Below are positions 19,370-29,967 of a DNA stretch of 64,000 nucleotides, piece after piece. Source of the DNA: Paraburkholderia sp. BL10I2N1 (GTDB taxonomy: Bacteria > Pseudomonadota > Gammaproteobacteria > Burkholderiales > Burkholderiaceae); NCBI RefSeq assembly GCF_004361815.1, contig NZ_SNWA01000001.1, forward strand, positions 2,170,001 through 2,234,000, read 5' to 3'. The translations under genes and the position numbers were made by a program. A model generated the notes under the pieces. That model was not told where the DNA came from. It was given only the letters and a program-made list of their open reading frames with translations, and did no database searches. Position 1 is the stretch's first letter. Every line of letters starts with the position of its first letter.

Positions 19370-20677
19370 TTACATCAGCCTTGCATCGCGCGTTTCGCGC
19401 ATGCACAGCACGCCGATCAGGCTGACCGTCGCGGCGATCGAGACATAGCCGCCGACCCACGTCAGGCCGCCACGCGCCACGAGCACCTGAGCGATATACG
19501 GCGCTACCGACGCGCCGAGAATCCCGCCCAGGTTGTAGGCAACGCCTGCACCGGTGTAGCGCACGCTGGTCGGAAAGAGTTCGGGCAGCAGGGCGCCCAT
19601 GGGGGCGAACGTGACGCCCATCAGGAACAGCTCGATGATCAGGAACAGCTGCACCAGCGGTGTTGAACCGCTGCCGAGAAGCGGCGCCATCGTGAAGCCT
19701 GACAGGATCGCCGCGACGATCCCGACGATCAGCACCGGTTTGCGGCCATAGCGGTCGCTAGCCCACGCGGAGAGCGGCGTGGCGAGCGCCATGAACAGCA
19801 CCGCGATGCACAGCAGCCCGAGGAAACCCTGCCGCGTGAAATTCAGCACCGACACGCCATACGACAGCGAGAACACAGTCGAGATATAAAACAGCGTGTA
19901 GCAGACGACCATCGCAAGTGCGCCGAGCAGCGTCGGCCGCCAGTGTTGAGAGAGCAATGTCGCGAGCGGCACGCGCACGCGTTCGTGACGGTCGATAGCG
20001 GCCTGGAACGCCGGCGTTTCGGCGATCTTCATGCGCACGTAGAGACCGAGCGCAACCAGCACCGCGCTGACGACGAACGGCACACGCCAGCCCCAGCTGC
20101 GGAACTGGTCGTCGGACAGCGACAGGGCGAGGCCGAAGAACAGGCCGTTCGATGCGAGAAAGCCGATCGACGGACCGAGTTGCGGGAACATCCCGAACCA
20201 GCCGCGCTTGCCGGCCGGCGCGTTCTCGGTGGCGAGGAGCGCCGCGCCGCCCCATTCGCCGCCAAGGCCGATGCCCTGCCCGAAACGCAGGATGCACAGC
20301 AGGATCGGCGCGAGGGTGCCGATCGCATCGTAGCCGGGGAGGAAGCCGATCAGGGTGGTCGACAGGCCCATCACGAGCAGCGACACAACGAGCGTCGACT
20401 TGCGGCCGATACGGTCGCCGAAATGGCCGAAGATGAACGAGCCGATCGGCCGCGCGATAAAGGCGATACCGAACGTGACGAACGCCGACAGGGCCTGCGC
20501 TGTCGGCGAGCCGTGCGGAAAGAAGACCGGGCCGATCACGAGCGCCGCCGCCGTCGCATAGACGTAGAAATCGTAGAACTCGATCGTGGTGCCGATAAAG
20601 CTCGCGAAGATGACGCGCGAAGCGCTGTTCTTCCGGGCCACTTCGGCTGGCGCCGTTGAAACGGGTGATGAGGACAT
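19370..20677 (-). CDS. MFS transporter, metabolite:proton symporter (MHS) family
   Basis: The 435-residue protein has twelve predicted helices and MHS hallmarks: the N-terminal ASFIGTTIEFYDFYVYATAA, the helix 2-3 loop FGHFGDRIGRKSTLV, and the RFGQGIGLGGEWGGAALL segment in helix 4-5. Family members (KgtP, ShiA, ProP, CitA) import organic acids, shikimate or betaines with protons; the substrate cannot be fixed here. The ATG at 20677 was chosen for its GGAG site and the family N-terminus; the frame is open to 20833. Confidence 0.9.
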   Translation of the reverse strand: MSSSPVSTAPAEVARKNSASRVIFASFIGTTIEFYDFYVYATAAALVIGPVFFPHGSPTAQALSAFVTFGIAFIARPIGSFIFGHFGDRIGRKSTLVVSLLVMGLSTTLIGFLPGYDAIGTLAPILLCILRFGQGIGLGGEWGGAALLATENAPAGKRGWFGMFPQLGPSIGFLASNGLFFGLALSLSDDQFRSWGWRVPFVVSAVLVALGLYVRMKIAETPAFQAAIDRHERVRVPLATLLSQHWRPTLLGALAMVVCYTLFYISTVFSLSYGVSVLNFTRQGFLGLLCIAVLFMALATPLSAWASDRYGRKPVLIVGIVAAILSGFTMAPLLGSGSTPLVQLFLIIELFLMGVTFAPMGALLPELFPTSVRYTGAGVAYNLGGILGASVAPYIAQVLVARGGLTWVGGYVSIAATVSLIGVLCMRETRDARLM

Positions 20678-21094
20678 GCAGGGTCTCCAGTTGTCGTGAC
20701 ACAACCGTGCCGGCGGGAAGCGTCCTGCGCTTCTTCGGATGGGCCGGGGTGGGCCGTGTCTTTGCTTGAAATCGATGCTGGCCGGGAACGGAGGGCCGGT
20801 CGACGTACGCGCAGCTTGTTGCTCATGCAACATTTGCAGGCATGCGTCAGCTTACCTCGTCACGGAACTGCCGGCGCACGGGCGTCGGGACACGTAGCGA
20901 TGCAATCCGGACGGTCGCGCGAGTCGCGCGGCGACGCCAGGGTCAGGCTGTTCGGCGCACGCGGATGGGCGGACGGCGAAAGTGGCGCCGGAGGGCTCCG
21001 GCAGGGCGTATCAAAAAATTATAACGAGCGTGCGCACCGCGCCGCAACCCGATGCGGCACGGATGGTGAAAGGCGAGCGGAAGCGCTTGCCCTG
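20678..21094. other. Intergenic region upstream of MHS transporter
   Basis: About 415 bases without a supported gene. On the minus strand a TATAAT-like box lies in GTTATAATTTTTTG (about 21011-21024), which could serve the transporter gene with a long leader. Confidence 0.4.
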
Positions 21095-21598
21095 TCAATT
21101 GGTCGTTTGCGCTTGCGGCGATGCAAATTCGCGCAGCTGGAACTTGCCGTTGTCGTTGAAGAGCCAGTCTTCCATGAGTTCGAGATGGCCGCGGCCGTCG
21201 AGCAGTTTGGCCGGTGGCTGCGGTAACGGCGACGCGCGACGCAGCGAGGCAAGCGCGGTGCCTTCGGCTTCGTCATCGCCATTGGAGCGATAGACCGCCG
21301 ACGTGACGAGCAACCCGTCGCGGTCGACGGTGAACGCGACGACGACGAGCGAGCGCAGCATCGCCTGCGGCGTGCCATGCAGCACGTACGACGGGTTGCG
21401 TTCGAGAATGCGCTGCGCGACGGCGCTACGGTACTGATCGAGCGAGACGCTGTTGATCGCAACTGGCGGAACGTAGGTCGTCGGTCGCTCGAGCGGCGTG
21501 ATCGTACAGGCTGCGGTGGTTGCCAGAAGGATCAGTGCGGCGCCACGCACGATAGAAGTCAACAGGGCGGAATGGCGGCGGCGAGCGAGGAGCTGCAT
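21095..21598 (-). CDS. TonB C-terminal-like lipoprotein
   Basis: The 167-residue product has a lipoprotein signal ending in LATTAAC (cysteine about residue 31), a short proline-bearing spacer and a domain resembling the TonB C-terminus. The domain signature is VVVAFTVDRDGLLVTSAVYRS, followed by ASLRRASPLPQPP. Such lone TonB-box domains, anchored by lipid rather than by a membrane helix, have no assigned role. The frame continues to an ATG at 21634; 21598 was preferred because it leaves a normal signal length. It ends about 400 bases downstream of the MHS transporter start. Confidence 0.65.
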   Translation of the reverse strand: MQLLARRRHSALLTSIVRGAALILLATTAACTITPLERPTTYVPPVAINSVSLDQYRSAVAQRILERNPSYVLHGTPQAMLRSLVVVAFTVDRDGLLVTSAVYRSNGDDEAEGTALASLRRASPLPQPPAKLLDGRGHLELMEDWLFNDNGKFQLREFASPQAQTTN

Positions 21599-21856
21599 GG
21601 CAGGGTGAATCTCTAGGGTGGGGCGTACATTCATGCTAGTGCATGCGCGTGGCTTTTCAATCCGCGTTGCCCCTGCTTTTAGTGCGCTCGACCACGCTTG
21701 AATTCGTTGCGCACAAAGACAGTCCCGCGCGATGCGATGCCGGTAACAGGCGCTTCGATCTCGGCTGCTGCCCGCTCCGGATTCCGGATCCGGACGTCGC
21801 CTTGATGTGGCTGTACGCGCTCCGGTGTGCCTGCGTAATGCGGTACCGCAGAAATG

Positions 21857-21895
21857 CAAAAAAGGCATTGAATCCGTGAAGAATTCAATGCCTTT
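21857..21895 (-). terminator. Intrinsic terminator of tRNA-Ser(UGA)
   Basis: A 13-bp perfect stem (AAAGGCATTGAAT with ATTCAATGCCTTT, 21861-21873 and 21883-21895) is followed on the minus strand by a run of six T's. It lies ten bases after the tRNA. Confidence 0.85.
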
Positions 21896-21905
21896 CGTGT
21901 ATGTC

Positions 21906-21995
21906 TGGCGGAGGCGGTGAGATTCGAACTCACGGAAGGATTGCTCCTTCGCCGGTTTTCAAGACCGGTGCCTTAAACCGCTCGGCCACACCTCC
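21906..21995 (-). tRNA. tRNA-Ser(UGA)
   Basis: On the minus strand GGAGGTG pairs with CGCCTCC, followed by G and an encoded CCA. The anticodon stem CCGGT/ACCGG holds TGA, the variable arm is long, and the T-loop reads TTCGAAT. This is a serine tRNA reading UCA and related codons. Confidence 0.96.
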
Positions 21996-22048
21996 AAGCC
22001 GCGAATTGTAACCCGAAATCGATCAGCGGCGGCTACCTCCGCCAGCGA

Positions 22049-23275
22049 TCAATGTCCGTCCTTCAGAAACAGCGCCTGCAGATCGTTGAGGAAGTTCTGG
22101 CCGCGCGCAGTCGGCGCAATCTTTTCGTGATCGCGGACAATCAGGCCGCGCTTTTCCGCTTCCTGCAACGCCGACTCGATCGATGTCATCGACAGCCCGG
22201 TGCGTTCGATGAACCGGTGCACCGGAAACCCTTCCACCAGGCGCAGCGCGTTCAGCATGAATTCGAACGGCAGATCGCGCGGTCCGACTTCGTGTTCCTC
22301 CTGCACGGGTGCGCCGGCTTTCGCCTGCTCGATGAACGTCGCCGGGTGCTTGTAGCGCGCCTGGCGCAGGATGCGGTTCGGAAACGACAGCTTCGTATGC
22401 GCGCCTGCGCCGATGCCGAGATAGTCGCCGAAGCGCCAGTAGTTCAGGTTGTGTCTGCTCTGCCGATGCGGCTTCGCATACGCCGACACCTCGTAGCGTG
22501 CGTAGCCTGCAATGGCGGTGCGCTCATGGATCCAGTCCTGCATGTCGGCCGACTGATCGTCGTCGGGCAGCGGCGGCGGAAACTTGGCGAACAGCGTGTT
22601 CGGTTCGAGCGTCAGGTGATACAGCGACAGGTGCGGCGGCGCAAACGACAGCGCCGTTTCGATATCGGCCTGACATTCGGCGAGCGTCTGCTTCGGCAAC
22701 GCGAACATCAGGTCGAGATTGAAGTTGTCGAAGGTGTTCGCCGCGACTTCGACCGCGTGACGCGCCTGCGCCGAGTCGTGAATGCGTCCGAGGGCTTTCA
22801 GATGTGCCTCGTTGAAACTCTGGATTCCCACCGACAGACGGTTCACCCCGCTTGCGCGAAACTGCGCGAACTTCGCGGCCTCGAACGTGCCGGGGTTGGC
22901 TTCGAGCGTGATTTCGGCGTCGGCGTCGAGCGGCAGCAAGGCCCGTAAGTCCGACAGCAGGCGGTCGAGCCCGGCCGCCGACAGCAGGCTCGGTGTCCCG
23001 CCGCCGATGAATACCGTATGCACCTGGCGCCCCCAGACGAGCGGCAACGCCAGTTCGAGGTCGGTGCGCAGCGCATCGAGGTACTCGTTCTCAGGGAAGC
23101 TGTCGCCCTTCCACTCGTGCGAGTTGAAATCGCAGTACGGGCACTTGCGCACGCACCACGGAAAGTGCACGTACAGCGCGAGGGGCGGCAACGACGCCAG
23201 TCGGATGCCGCCCGGCGCCGTGAAGGCCTTGATGACGCCGACGCCGGCACCGGCGCCCGTCGATGCGGCGCTCAC
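22049..23275 (-). CDS. hemW: Radical SAM heme chaperone HemW
   Basis: The 408-residue product carries the radical SAM cluster motif CVRKCPYCDFNSH (CxxxCxxC) near residue 41, the GGGTPSLL segment and the HemW C-terminal domain (FEFMLNALRLVEGFPVHRF). HemW, formerly annotated as an oxygen-independent coproporphyrinogen oxidase, is now regarded as a heme chaperone, and the first-cluster spacing fits HemW. Its ATG overlaps the rdgB stop by four bases, so hemW is the last gene of the rph-rdgB-hemW operon. Confidence 0.93.
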   Translation of the reverse strand: MSAASTGAGAGVGVIKAFTAPGGIRLASLPPLALYVHFPWCVRKCPYCDFNSHEWKGDSFPENEYLDALRTDLELALPLVWGRQVHTVFIGGGTPSLLSAAGLDRLLSDLRALLPLDADAEITLEANPGTFEAAKFAQFRASGVNRLSVGIQSFNEAHLKALGRIHDSAQARHAVEVAANTFDNFNLDLMFALPKQTLAECQADIETALSFAPPHLSLYHLTLEPNTLFAKFPPPLPDDDQSADMQDWIHERTAIAGYARYEVSAYAKPHRQSRHNLNYWRFGDYLGIGAGAHTKLSFPNRILRQARYKHPATFIEQAKAGAPVQEEHEVGPRDLPFEFMLNALRLVEGFPVHRFIERTGLSMTSIESALQEAEKRGLIVRDHEKIAPTARGQNFLNDLQALFLKDGH

Positions 23276-23922
23276 GCTGCCTCCGACAGACGCGCAAGCA
23301 GATGCCGCAACGCGATTGCGCGATGGCTCTTGGCGTTCTTCACGGCGGGATCGAGTTCGGCGGCGGTCGCATTCAGCGCCGGCACAAGGAAGTACGGGTC
23401 GTAGCCGAAGCCGTTCGTACCGCGCGGCGCATCGAGCACTTCGCCGTGCCAGCGGCCTTCCGCGATCAGCGGTTCGGGGTCGTCGGCATGCCGCACGAGT
23501 GTGAGCACGCAGAAGTAGTACGCCCGGCGATCATGGTGAGACCTGAGTTCAGCAACGAGGCGCGCGTTGTTGGCGGCGTCGCTTTTCTCGCCGCCGGCCA
23601 GTTGCGCGTAACGCGCCGAATAAACTCCCGGCGCGCCACGCAACGCGACGACGCACAGGCCGGAGTCATCGGCAAGCGCCGGCAGCCCGGTGAGCCTTGC
23701 CGCATGACGCGCCTTCGCGAGCGCGTTTTCGACGAAGGTCGGATGCGGTTCTTCGGCTTCGGGCACTTTGAAACGGCCCTGCGGAATCAGCTCGATCCCG
23801 ACGGTTTCGAAGAGCGCCGCGAACTCGCGCAGCTTGCCCGCGTTGTTCGACGCGAGCACGACCTGGCGAAGCGCCGACGCGATCGTCCGGCGCTCACCGT
23901 CGATGTTGTTGCGATCAGTCAC
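23272..23922 (-). CDS. rdgB: dITP/XTP pyrophosphatase (HAM1/RdgB)
   Basis: This enzyme removes inosine and xanthosine triphosphates from the nucleotide pool. The 216-residue product shows the substrate-binding motif [12 protein letters not shown], the metal-site segment [20 protein letters not shown] and [14 protein letters not shown]. It overlaps rph by eight bases and hemW by four, indicating translational coupling. Confidence 0.95.
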   Translation of the reverse strand: MTDRNNIDGERRTIASALRQVVLASNNAGKLREFAALFETVGIELIPQGRFKVPEAEEPHPTFVENALAKARHAARLTGLPALADDSGLCVVALRGAPGVYSARYAQLAGGEKSDAANNARLVAELRSHHDRRAYYFCVLTLVRHADDPEPLIAEGRWHGEVLDAPRGTNGFGYDPYFLVPALNATAAELDPAVKNAKSHRAIALRHLLARLSEAA

Positions 23923-24655
23923 CCTTCAACTCCAGTGCTTCCTTCTGTTTCGCGATCAGCGTTTCGATGCCGGCTTGCGCCAGATCGAGCAGCGCGTTCG
24001 TCTCGTTGCGCGAGAACGGCACGCCCTCGGCCGTACCCTGAATTTCGACGAAGCCGCCTGCGCCCGTCATCACGACGTTCATGTCGGTGTCGCATTGCGA
24101 GTCTTCGTCGTAATCGAGATCGAGCACCGGCAGACCGTTGAACACCCCAACCGAGATCGCCGCAACATAGTCGGTGATCGGCGATTTTTCGATGCGACCG
24201 GTGGCAAGCAGCTTCGCCACCGCATCGTGCGCCGCGACGAAGGCGCCCGTGATGCTCGCCGTGCGCGTGCCGCCATCGGCCTGGATCACGTCGCAATCGA
24301 TGTGCAGCGTGCGTGCGCCGAGGCGCTCCAGATCGAACACCGAGCGTAACGCGCGGCCGATCAGACGCTGGATTTCCTGCGTGCGGCCCGTCTGCTTGCC
24401 GCGAGCGGCTTCGCGGTCGCTGCGGGTGTGCGTCGCGCGCGGCAGCATGCCGTATTCGGCCGTCAGCCAACCCTGACCGCGATCGCGCAGGAAGGCCGGA
24501 ACCTGTTCGGCAATGCTGGTCGTGCAGATTACTTTCGTGTCGCCGAATTCGATGAGCACGGAGCCTTCTGCATGCTTCGTGTAATGACGCGTGATGCGCA
24601 CGTCGCGCAGCTGGTCGGCGCGGCGGCCGCTGGGACGTTGGGAGGTGTCGTTCAT
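23915..24655 (-). CDS. rph: Ribonuclease PH
   Basis: RNase PH trims the 3' ends of tRNA precursors by phosphorolysis. The 246-residue product has the family N-terminus ([22 protein letters not shown]), the phosphate-binding segment ([21 protein letters not shown], whose core is [10 protein letters not shown]) and the [20 protein letters not shown] region. The start MNDTSQRP at 24655 gives the family length; the frame runs further upstream. It is the first gene of the operon and is divergent from yicC. Confidence 0.95.
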   Translation of the reverse strand: MNDTSQRPSGRRADQLRDVRITRHYTKHAEGSVLIEFGDTKVICTTSIAEQVPAFLRDRGQGWLTAEYGMLPRATHTRSDREAARGKQTGRTQEIQRLIGRALRSVFDLERLGARTLHIDCDVIQADGGTRTASITGAFVAAHDAVAKLLATGRIEKSPITDYVAAISVGVFNGLPVLDLDYDEDSQCDTDMNVVMTGAGGFVEIQGTAEGVPFSRNETNALLDLAQAGIETLIAKQKEALELKGD

Positions 24656-24858
24656 CGTCGGGAACCGGAGAAAGAGAGGGCAGAGGGGAAACTGCGATTT
24701 TACCGCCGATCGGCCCGGCGAGACCGGGCGCCTCTCGCGAGGCGCTCCCGCAAAAATGGGATAATGCGCGTTCCACGCCCCGCGTCTCGTACACGCCGGG
24801 CGGCCCGACTCCACCGGCCGTATCACGAGCTGAACGGCCTCCCATCGCGAGACGAACG

Positions 24859-25782
24859 ATGATCTACAGCATGACTGGCTATGCGAGCGCCACGCGCGAA
24901 CTCGCAGCCGCCTCAGGTACTGGCGGCGTAAGCGTGTCGGTCGAACTGCGCACGGTGAACTCGCGCTTCCTCGACCTCAATTTCCGCATGCCCGAGGACG
25001 TGCGCGTCTGCGAACCGACGCTGCGCGAGATGCTGATGAACAAGCTGTCGCGCGGCAAGGTCGATATCCGTATCAACCTGCAGCGCAGCGAACAGTCGGC
25101 AAACGCCGGCGCGGTCAGTCGCGACACGCTGGACCAGCTCGCGTTGCTCGAGCGCGCGGTGCTCGGCGTGTTTCCCGAAGCCGGCCGTCTGCGGACTGGT
25201 GAAATCCTGCGCTGGCCCGGCGTGCTGGCCGAAAGCTCCGTGGCGCCGGAAGTGCTGCGCGATGCGGTGCTCGCGTGCGGCAAGCAGGCGATCACGGATC
25301 TGATCGACGTGCGTGCCCGCGAAGGCGCGCAACTCGCGACGATGCTGATCGCGAACGTCACTGAAATGGAGGCGATTGTCGCGAAGATCACGCCACTCGT
25401 GCCGGAACTGATCACGAAGCATCAGCAGAAGATTGTCGAGCGTTTGCAGGAAGCGCTCGGTATTGCGGTGCAGGATACGACGGCCACCAGCATTTCGCGC
25501 GAAGAGATCGCGGAACGTATCCGTCAGGAAGTGACGATGTACGGTATCCGTATCGATATCGCCGAAGAGCTGTCGCGTCTGACCGCCCATCTGAACGAAA
25601 CGCGGCATGTGATCGAGAAGGGCGGCAAGGTCGGCAAACGGCTCGACTTCATGATGCAGGAGCTGAACCGCGAAGCCAACACGCTCGGCTCGAAGGCGGC
25701 CGCGAAGGAACTGGCGGATTCGTCGATGACCCTGAAGCTGCTCATCGAGCAAATGCGCGAGCAAGTACAAAACCTGGAGTAA
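24859..25782 (+). CDS. yicC: YicC family endoribonuclease
   Basis: The 307-residue product begins [14 protein letters not shown] and ends [16 protein letters not shown], both highly conserved in the YicC/YloC family. The glutamate-rich C-terminal domain ([19 protein letters not shown], then [17 protein letters not shown]) is complete. YicC proteins have been reported to be RNA endonucleases. The gene lies head-to-head with rph and seven bases before gmk, the usual Gram-negative arrangement. Confidence 0.95.
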   Translation: MIYSMTGYASATRELAAASGTGGVSVSVELRTVNSRFLDLNFRMPEDVRVCEPTLREMLMNKLSRGKVDIRINLQRSEQSANAGAVSRDTLDQLALLERAVLGVFPEAGRLRTGEILRWPGVLAESSVAPEVLRDAVLACGKQAITDLIDVRAREGAQLATMLIANVTEMEAIVAKITPLVPELITKHQQKIVERLQEALGIAVQDTTATSISREEIAERIRQEVTMYGIRIDIAEELSRLTAHLNETRHVIEKGGKVGKRLDFMMQELNREANTLGSKAAAKELADSSMTLKLLIEQMREQVQNLE

Positions 25783-25789
25783 AGAGCCC

Positions 25790-26473
25790 ATGACCGGCCA
25801 GACACGCGAAGGCCACGCGCCACGCAACCCTTATTCCGGAGCTTATCCGGGCAACCTGTTCATGGTCGTCGCGCCATCGGGCGCGGGCAAGTCGACGCTC
25901 GTGAACGCACTGCTTGCGAAAGACCCGGCAATCCGTCTGTCGATCTCGTACACGACGCGCCCGCCGCGGCCGAAGGAACAGGATGGTCAGCACTATCATT
26001 TCACGACCGTCGACGATTTCCTCACCCGCCACGCGCAAGGCGAGTTTCTCGAAAGCGCGGAAGTGCATGGCAACTACTATGCGACTTCGCGCCTGTGGAT
26101 CGAAGAGCAGATGAAGGCAGGCCACGACGTGCTGCTCGAAATCGACTGGCAGGGCGCGCAGCAGGTGAAGAAGCAGTTCCACAATGCCGTGGAAATCTTC
26201 ATCCTGCCGCCATCGCTCGATGCGCTCGAAGAGCGTCTGAAGAAGCGCGGCCAGGACGAGCCGAACGTGATTACGCGACGCCTGCTGGCAGCCGGCAGCG
26301 AGATGGCGCACGCAGCCGAAGCCGAGTATGTGGTGATCAACGAGAACTTCGATCGCGCACTGGCCGATTTGCAATGTCTCGTCGCCGCGACGCGCTCGCG
26401 CTTCGCTTCGCAGTACGCCCGGCACACGGATCTTTTCGTGCAGCTTGGCATCCATCTGCCGCACGCCAGCTGA
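25790..26473 (+). CDS. gmk: Guanylate kinase
   Basis: Guanylate kinase converts GMP to GDP with ATP. The 227-residue product has the P-loop APSGAGKST at about residues 26-34, the GMP-binding segment [19 protein letters not shown] and the lid region [17 protein letters not shown]. It is somewhat longer than the 207-residue E. coli enzyme because of an N-terminal extension of about 20 residues. It forms an operon with yicC, followed by rpoZ and spoT. Confidence 0.96.
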   Translation: MTGQTREGHAPRNPYSGAYPGNLFMVVAPSGAGKSTLVNALLAKDPAIRLSISYTTRPPRPKEQDGQHYHFTTVDDFLTRHAQGEFLESAEVHGNYYATSRLWIEEQMKAGHDVLLEIDWQGAQQVKKQFHNAVEIFILPPSLDALEERLKKRGQDEPNVITRRLLAAGSEMAHAAEAEYVVINENFDRALADLQCLVAATRSRFASQYARHTDLFVQLGIHLPHAS

Positions 26474-26532
26474 CGGCGGGGTGACCGGCACATAAGGTAG
26501 AATAAGCAACATACTGAGAAGGAATTTCCAAC

Positions 26533-26736
26533 ATGGCCCGCATTACCGTCGAAGACTGTCTGAAACAGATCCCGAATCGTTTCGAACTGGCGCTTGCCGC
26601 AACCTATCGCGCGCGTCAGCTCGCACAAGGTCATACGCCGAAGATCGAAAGCCGCGACAAGCCCACCGTCGTCGCGCTGCGTGAAATCGCGGCCGGCCAG
26701 GTCGGCGTCGAAATGCTGAAGAAGGTGCCTGTCTAA
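26533..26736 (+). CDS. rpoZ: DNA-directed RNA polymerase subunit omega
   Basis: The 67-residue product ([19 protein letters not shown], then [12 protein letters not shown]) is the typical omega subunit, which helps RNA polymerase assembly and binds ppGpp. A GAGAAGGAA ribosome-binding site precedes the ATG, and a possible -10 box (TAGAAT) lies about 40 bases upstream. It sits between gmk and the ppGpp synthetase gene. Confidence 0.96.
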
Positions 26737-26829
26737 GGCCCATCTGCATCTGTTTTCGATTGCCATGTAATTGAAGCAACGCGTGCAGACCGGCGTTCAA
26801 CCCACGAGTAATCCAACACGGAGGCGAAA

Positions 26830-29196
26830 ATGAGCACTACCCCGTCGCCTGCCACTTCGGACGTGGAACACGACGCGCAGGATAGCGATTCGCCTTCGTC
26901 TGCACGCAAGTACATCGACGCGGTTCTCGAACAGTCGTTTCGTCATCTGTTCGGGCCGACCGCCACGCCGGAGCAGCCGCGCCGGCATGACGTCGTTTCG
27001 ATCGCGAAGCTGACGTCCGCGCTTGCCGAATACCTCGCGCCGGAAGAGATCAAGGACGTCAAGGCGGCCTTTCATTTCGGCGACGAGGCTCATCTCGGCC
27101 AGTATCGCCAGAGCGGCGAACCTTACATCACCCATCCTGTCGCCGTCGCGGAAATCTGCGCCAGCTGGATGCTCGACGCCCAGTCGATCATGGCGGCGCT
27201 GCTGCATGACGTGATGGAAGACCAGGGCGTGACCAAGGCGGAACTCGCCGAGCGCTTCGGCGCCAAGGTTGCGGAACTGGTCGATGGGTTGTCGAAACTC
27301 GACAAGATGGAGTTTCGTAACCGCGAGGAGGCGCAGGCGGAAAATTTCCGCAAGATGCTGCTCGCGATGGCGCGCGACGTGCGCGTGATTCTGGTGAAGC
27401 TCGCGGACCGGTTGCACAACATGCGCACGCTGGGCGCGGTGCCGTCGGAAAAGCGCCGCCGCGTGGCGCGCGAGACGCTGGATATCTACGCGCCGATCGC
27501 GCACCGGCTCGGTCTGAACAATACCTATCGCGAGCTGCAGGACCTGAGCTTCGCGAACTTCAATCCGCATCGGTACGCGACGCTCGAAAAGGCCGTGAAG
27601 GCCGCGCGCGGCAACCGGCGCGAAGTGGTCGGCAAGATTCTGGAATCGGTGCAGCGGGCAATTGCCGACGCGAAGATCGACGCCGAAGTCACCGGCCGCG
27701 AAAAAACCATCTTCAGCATCTACAAGAAGATGCGCGACAAGCAGCTGTCGTTCTCTCAGGTGCTCGACGTGTATGGCTTCCGTGTCGTCGTCGATAGCGC
27801 GCTGGAGTGCTACACCTGCATTGGCGCGCTGCATGCGCTCTACAAGCCCGTGCCGGGCAAGTTCAAGGATTACATCGCGATTCCGAAGGTCAACGGCTAT
27901 CAGTCGTTGCACACTACGCTAGTGGGCCCGTTTGGCGCGCCGATCGAGTTCCAGGTGCGCACGCGCAAGATGCACGAGATCGCGGAAGCGGGCGTTGCCG
28001 CGCACTGGCTGTACAAGAACGGTGGCGCGGATCTGAACGATGTACAAAAGCGCGCGCACCAGTGGCTGAAGTCGCTGCTCGACATCCAGAGCGAAGCGGG
28101 CGATTCCAGCGAATTCCTCGAACACGTGAAGATCGATCTGTTCCCGGATGCGGTGTACGTGTTCACGCCGAAGTCGAAGATCATGGCGCTGCCGCGCGGC
28201 GCGACTGCACTCGACTTCGCGTATTCGATCCACAGCGACCTGGGCAACCAGTGCGTCGCGGTGAAGATCAACAATGAACTGTTGCCGCTGCGCACCGAAC
28301 TGAAGAGTGGCGACATCGTCGAAGTGATCACCGCGCCGTATTCGAAGCCGAATCCGGCGTGGCTCGGTTTTGTGCGGACCGGCAAGGCACGCTCGGCGAT
28401 CCGTCACTATCTGAAGACGATGCGGCTCAATGAGTCGGTGCAACTCGGCGAGCGGCTCGTCGATCAGGCGCTGAAGGGCTACAGCCTTGCGCTGTCGGAT
28501 GTGACCCCCGAGGTCTGGGAGAAACTGGTTCTGTGGACGGGCAACAAGAACCGTCAGGAAATTTTCGCGGATATCGGCCTCGGCCGGCGTGTCGCTGCGG
28601 TGATGGCCAAGCGCATCGAAGTGCTGATGAGCGGCCGCGACGCCGATGATGACAGTCCGCGCCCGGAATCCACGTCGCATGCGCCGCCTGTCGTGATCAC
28701 GGGCACCGAGGGCATGTCGGTGCAACTGTCTGCCTGCTGCCGTCCGATTCCGGGCGACGACATCATGGGCTACATCGGCATCGGCCTCGGCATGGCGATT
28801 CACACGACCGATTGCCGCGTCGCGCAACGCATCCATCGCCGCGATCCGGGCCGCTGGATCGACGTCGCGTGGGCGCCGCAGCCGGGTCGCCTGTTCGATG
28901 TCGCGGTGAAGGTACTGGTGAAGAACACGAAAGGCGTGTTCGCTCGCGTCGCCGCGGACATCACCTCCGCCGACGCCAATATCGTCCACATCGCGATGGA
29001 CGAGGACCTGTCGCAGGAATCGACGGTGCTCCGCTTCGTGATCCAGGTCAGTGATCGTCTGCATCTCGCCAACGTCATGCGCCGGGTACGCACGAATCCG
29101 GACGTGATGCGCATCGCACGCGAACGGCCGAGCGAGGAAGGTCACCATCGTCACGAGGGCGGCATGCGGATCGATCGGGAGCGTGCCGACTACTGA
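26830..29196 (+). CDS. spoT: Bifunctional (p)ppGpp synthetase/hydrolase (SpoT/Rel)
   Basis: The 788-residue product makes and degrades (p)ppGpp. Domain order is: HD hydrolase (YITHPVAVAEI, then AALLHDVMED); synthetase (GREKTIFSIYKKM and KVNGYQSLHTTL); TGS (DAVYVFTPKSKIMALPRGAT); a cysteine-containing helical/zinc-finger domain (LSACCRPIPGDDIMGY); and a C-terminal ACT domain (VFARVAADITSADANIVHIA). The catalytic His-Asp pair is intact, so hydrolase activity is expected, as for SpoT. The gmk-rpoZ-spoT order is conserved in proteobacteria. Confidence 0.96.
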   Translation: MSTTPSPATSDVEHDAQDSDSPSSARKYIDAVLEQSFRHLFGPTATPEQPRRHDVVSIAKLTSALAEYLAPEEIKDVKAAFHFGDEAHLGQYRQSGEPYITHPVAVAEICASWMLDAQSIMAALLHDVMEDQGVTKAELAERFGAKVAELVDGLSKLDKMEFRNREEAQAENFRKMLLAMARDVRVILVKLADRLHNMRTLGAVPSEKRRRVARETLDIYAPIAHRLGLNNTYRELQDLSFANFNPHRYATLEKAVKAARGNRREVVGKILESVQRAIADAKIDAEVTGREKTIFSIYKKMRDKQLSFSQVLDVYGFRVVVDSALECYTCIGALHALYKPVPGKFKDYIAIPKVNGYQSLHTTLVGPFGAPIEFQVRTRKMHEIAEAGVAAHWLYKNGGADLNDVQKRAHQWLKSLLDIQSEAGDSSEFLEHVKIDLFPDAVYVFTPKSKIMALPRGATALDFAYSIHSDLGNQCVAVKINNELLPLRTELKSGDIVEVITAPYSKPNPAWLGFVRTGKARSAIRHYLKTMRLNESVQLGERLVDQALKGYSLALSDVTPEVWEKLVLWTGNKNRQEIFADIGLGRRVAAVMAKRIEVLMSGRDADDDSPRPESTSHAPPVVITGTEGMSVQLSACCRPIPGDDIMGYIGIGLGMAIHTTDCRVAQRIHRRDPGRWIDVAWAPQPGRLFDVAVKVLVKNTKGVFARVAADITSADANIVHIAMDEDLSQESTVLRFVIQVSDRLHLANVMRRVRTNPDVMRIARERPSEEGHHRHEGGMRIDRERADY

Positions 29197-29408
29197 CGCG
29201 TAGTCGGGCGCTCGTGTTGCGTGCCTGCGGCGCGGACAATATGTCCGTCGGGTACGGAGAATGTCTGAGCCGATCCACGGGCGCTAACGATTCGCCTGAG
29301 TTTGCCTGAGTTTGCCGATCAATGCTCGCCGTCTTCATTCCGTCCGGCGCATTTTTTCGCTGCTTTGCAGCACCCCGACGCTCTTCAACTCGCCCTGGAG
29401 TGAACCCG

Positions 29409-29897
29409 ATGAACGTAGCTGATCTGACCGGCGTTGCACTCGACTACTGGGTGGCCCGTAGCCTGCATGACTTCGTGCGTGAAATCCACTTTACCGACAG
29501 CGGCCGGACAGTCGCGATCCGCGGCAGCGACCGAGGGCGTCCATGGGACGGCCGTTTTACGCCTTCGACGTCGTGGGAAGCTGCGGCGGTCGTGCTGGAG
29601 CGGGCGCAGCGACTGGAGCTAAGCGAACGCGTACACCCAGGCGTGGTGCATTGCGTTGCTGCCTTCGAGGGAGGGCATCGGACGGTGGAAGGGCGTGGCG
29701 AGTCGTTGAGAACTGCCTTGCTGCGGGCGTTTGTAGCGAGTCGCTTCGGCGACGCCGTTCCGGACGTGCTGCGCCAGTCGCAATCGCTGGTTGGCACGCG
29801 GGCAGAGCCGATTGGTGAGCAGAGAGCGTCAACTTCGTTCGAAGACCCGCCGTCGCCCGATGGCCGGATCGGCGATATTCAGTCTGCGCCGCGCTGA
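29409..29897 (+). CDS. DUF2591 (NinX-like) protein
   Basis: The 162-residue product opens MNVADLTGVALDYWVARSLH, the DUF2591 signature shared with phage NinX proteins, and includes GSDRGRPWDGRFTPSTSWE. Function is unknown. The ATG at 29409 has a GGAG site; the longer frame from 29322 is not conserved-looking. The C-terminal 40 residues are low-complexity and polar. It is a single gene between spoT and the tRNA-Arg pair. Confidence 0.75.
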   Translation: MNVADLTGVALDYWVARSLHDFVREIHFTDSGRTVAIRGSDRGRPWDGRFTPSTSWEAAAVVLERAQRLELSERVHPGVVHCVAAFEGGHRTVEGRGESLRTALLRAFVASRFGDAVPDVLRQSQSLVGTRAEPIGEQRASTSFEDPPSPDGRIGDIQSAPR

Positions 29898-29967
29898 GTC
29901 CCGCTTGTGCCGCCGGGTTTGGTTCGACGATGGGCCACAGGGAGGAAAATCTGCGCCGCAAAAGACA

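Noticed and set aside
21861..21895. CRISPR-like or repeat-array hairpin
   Set aside because: It is a single terminator of the neighbouring tRNA-Ser; no CRISPR array with regular spacers occurs anywhere in the window.
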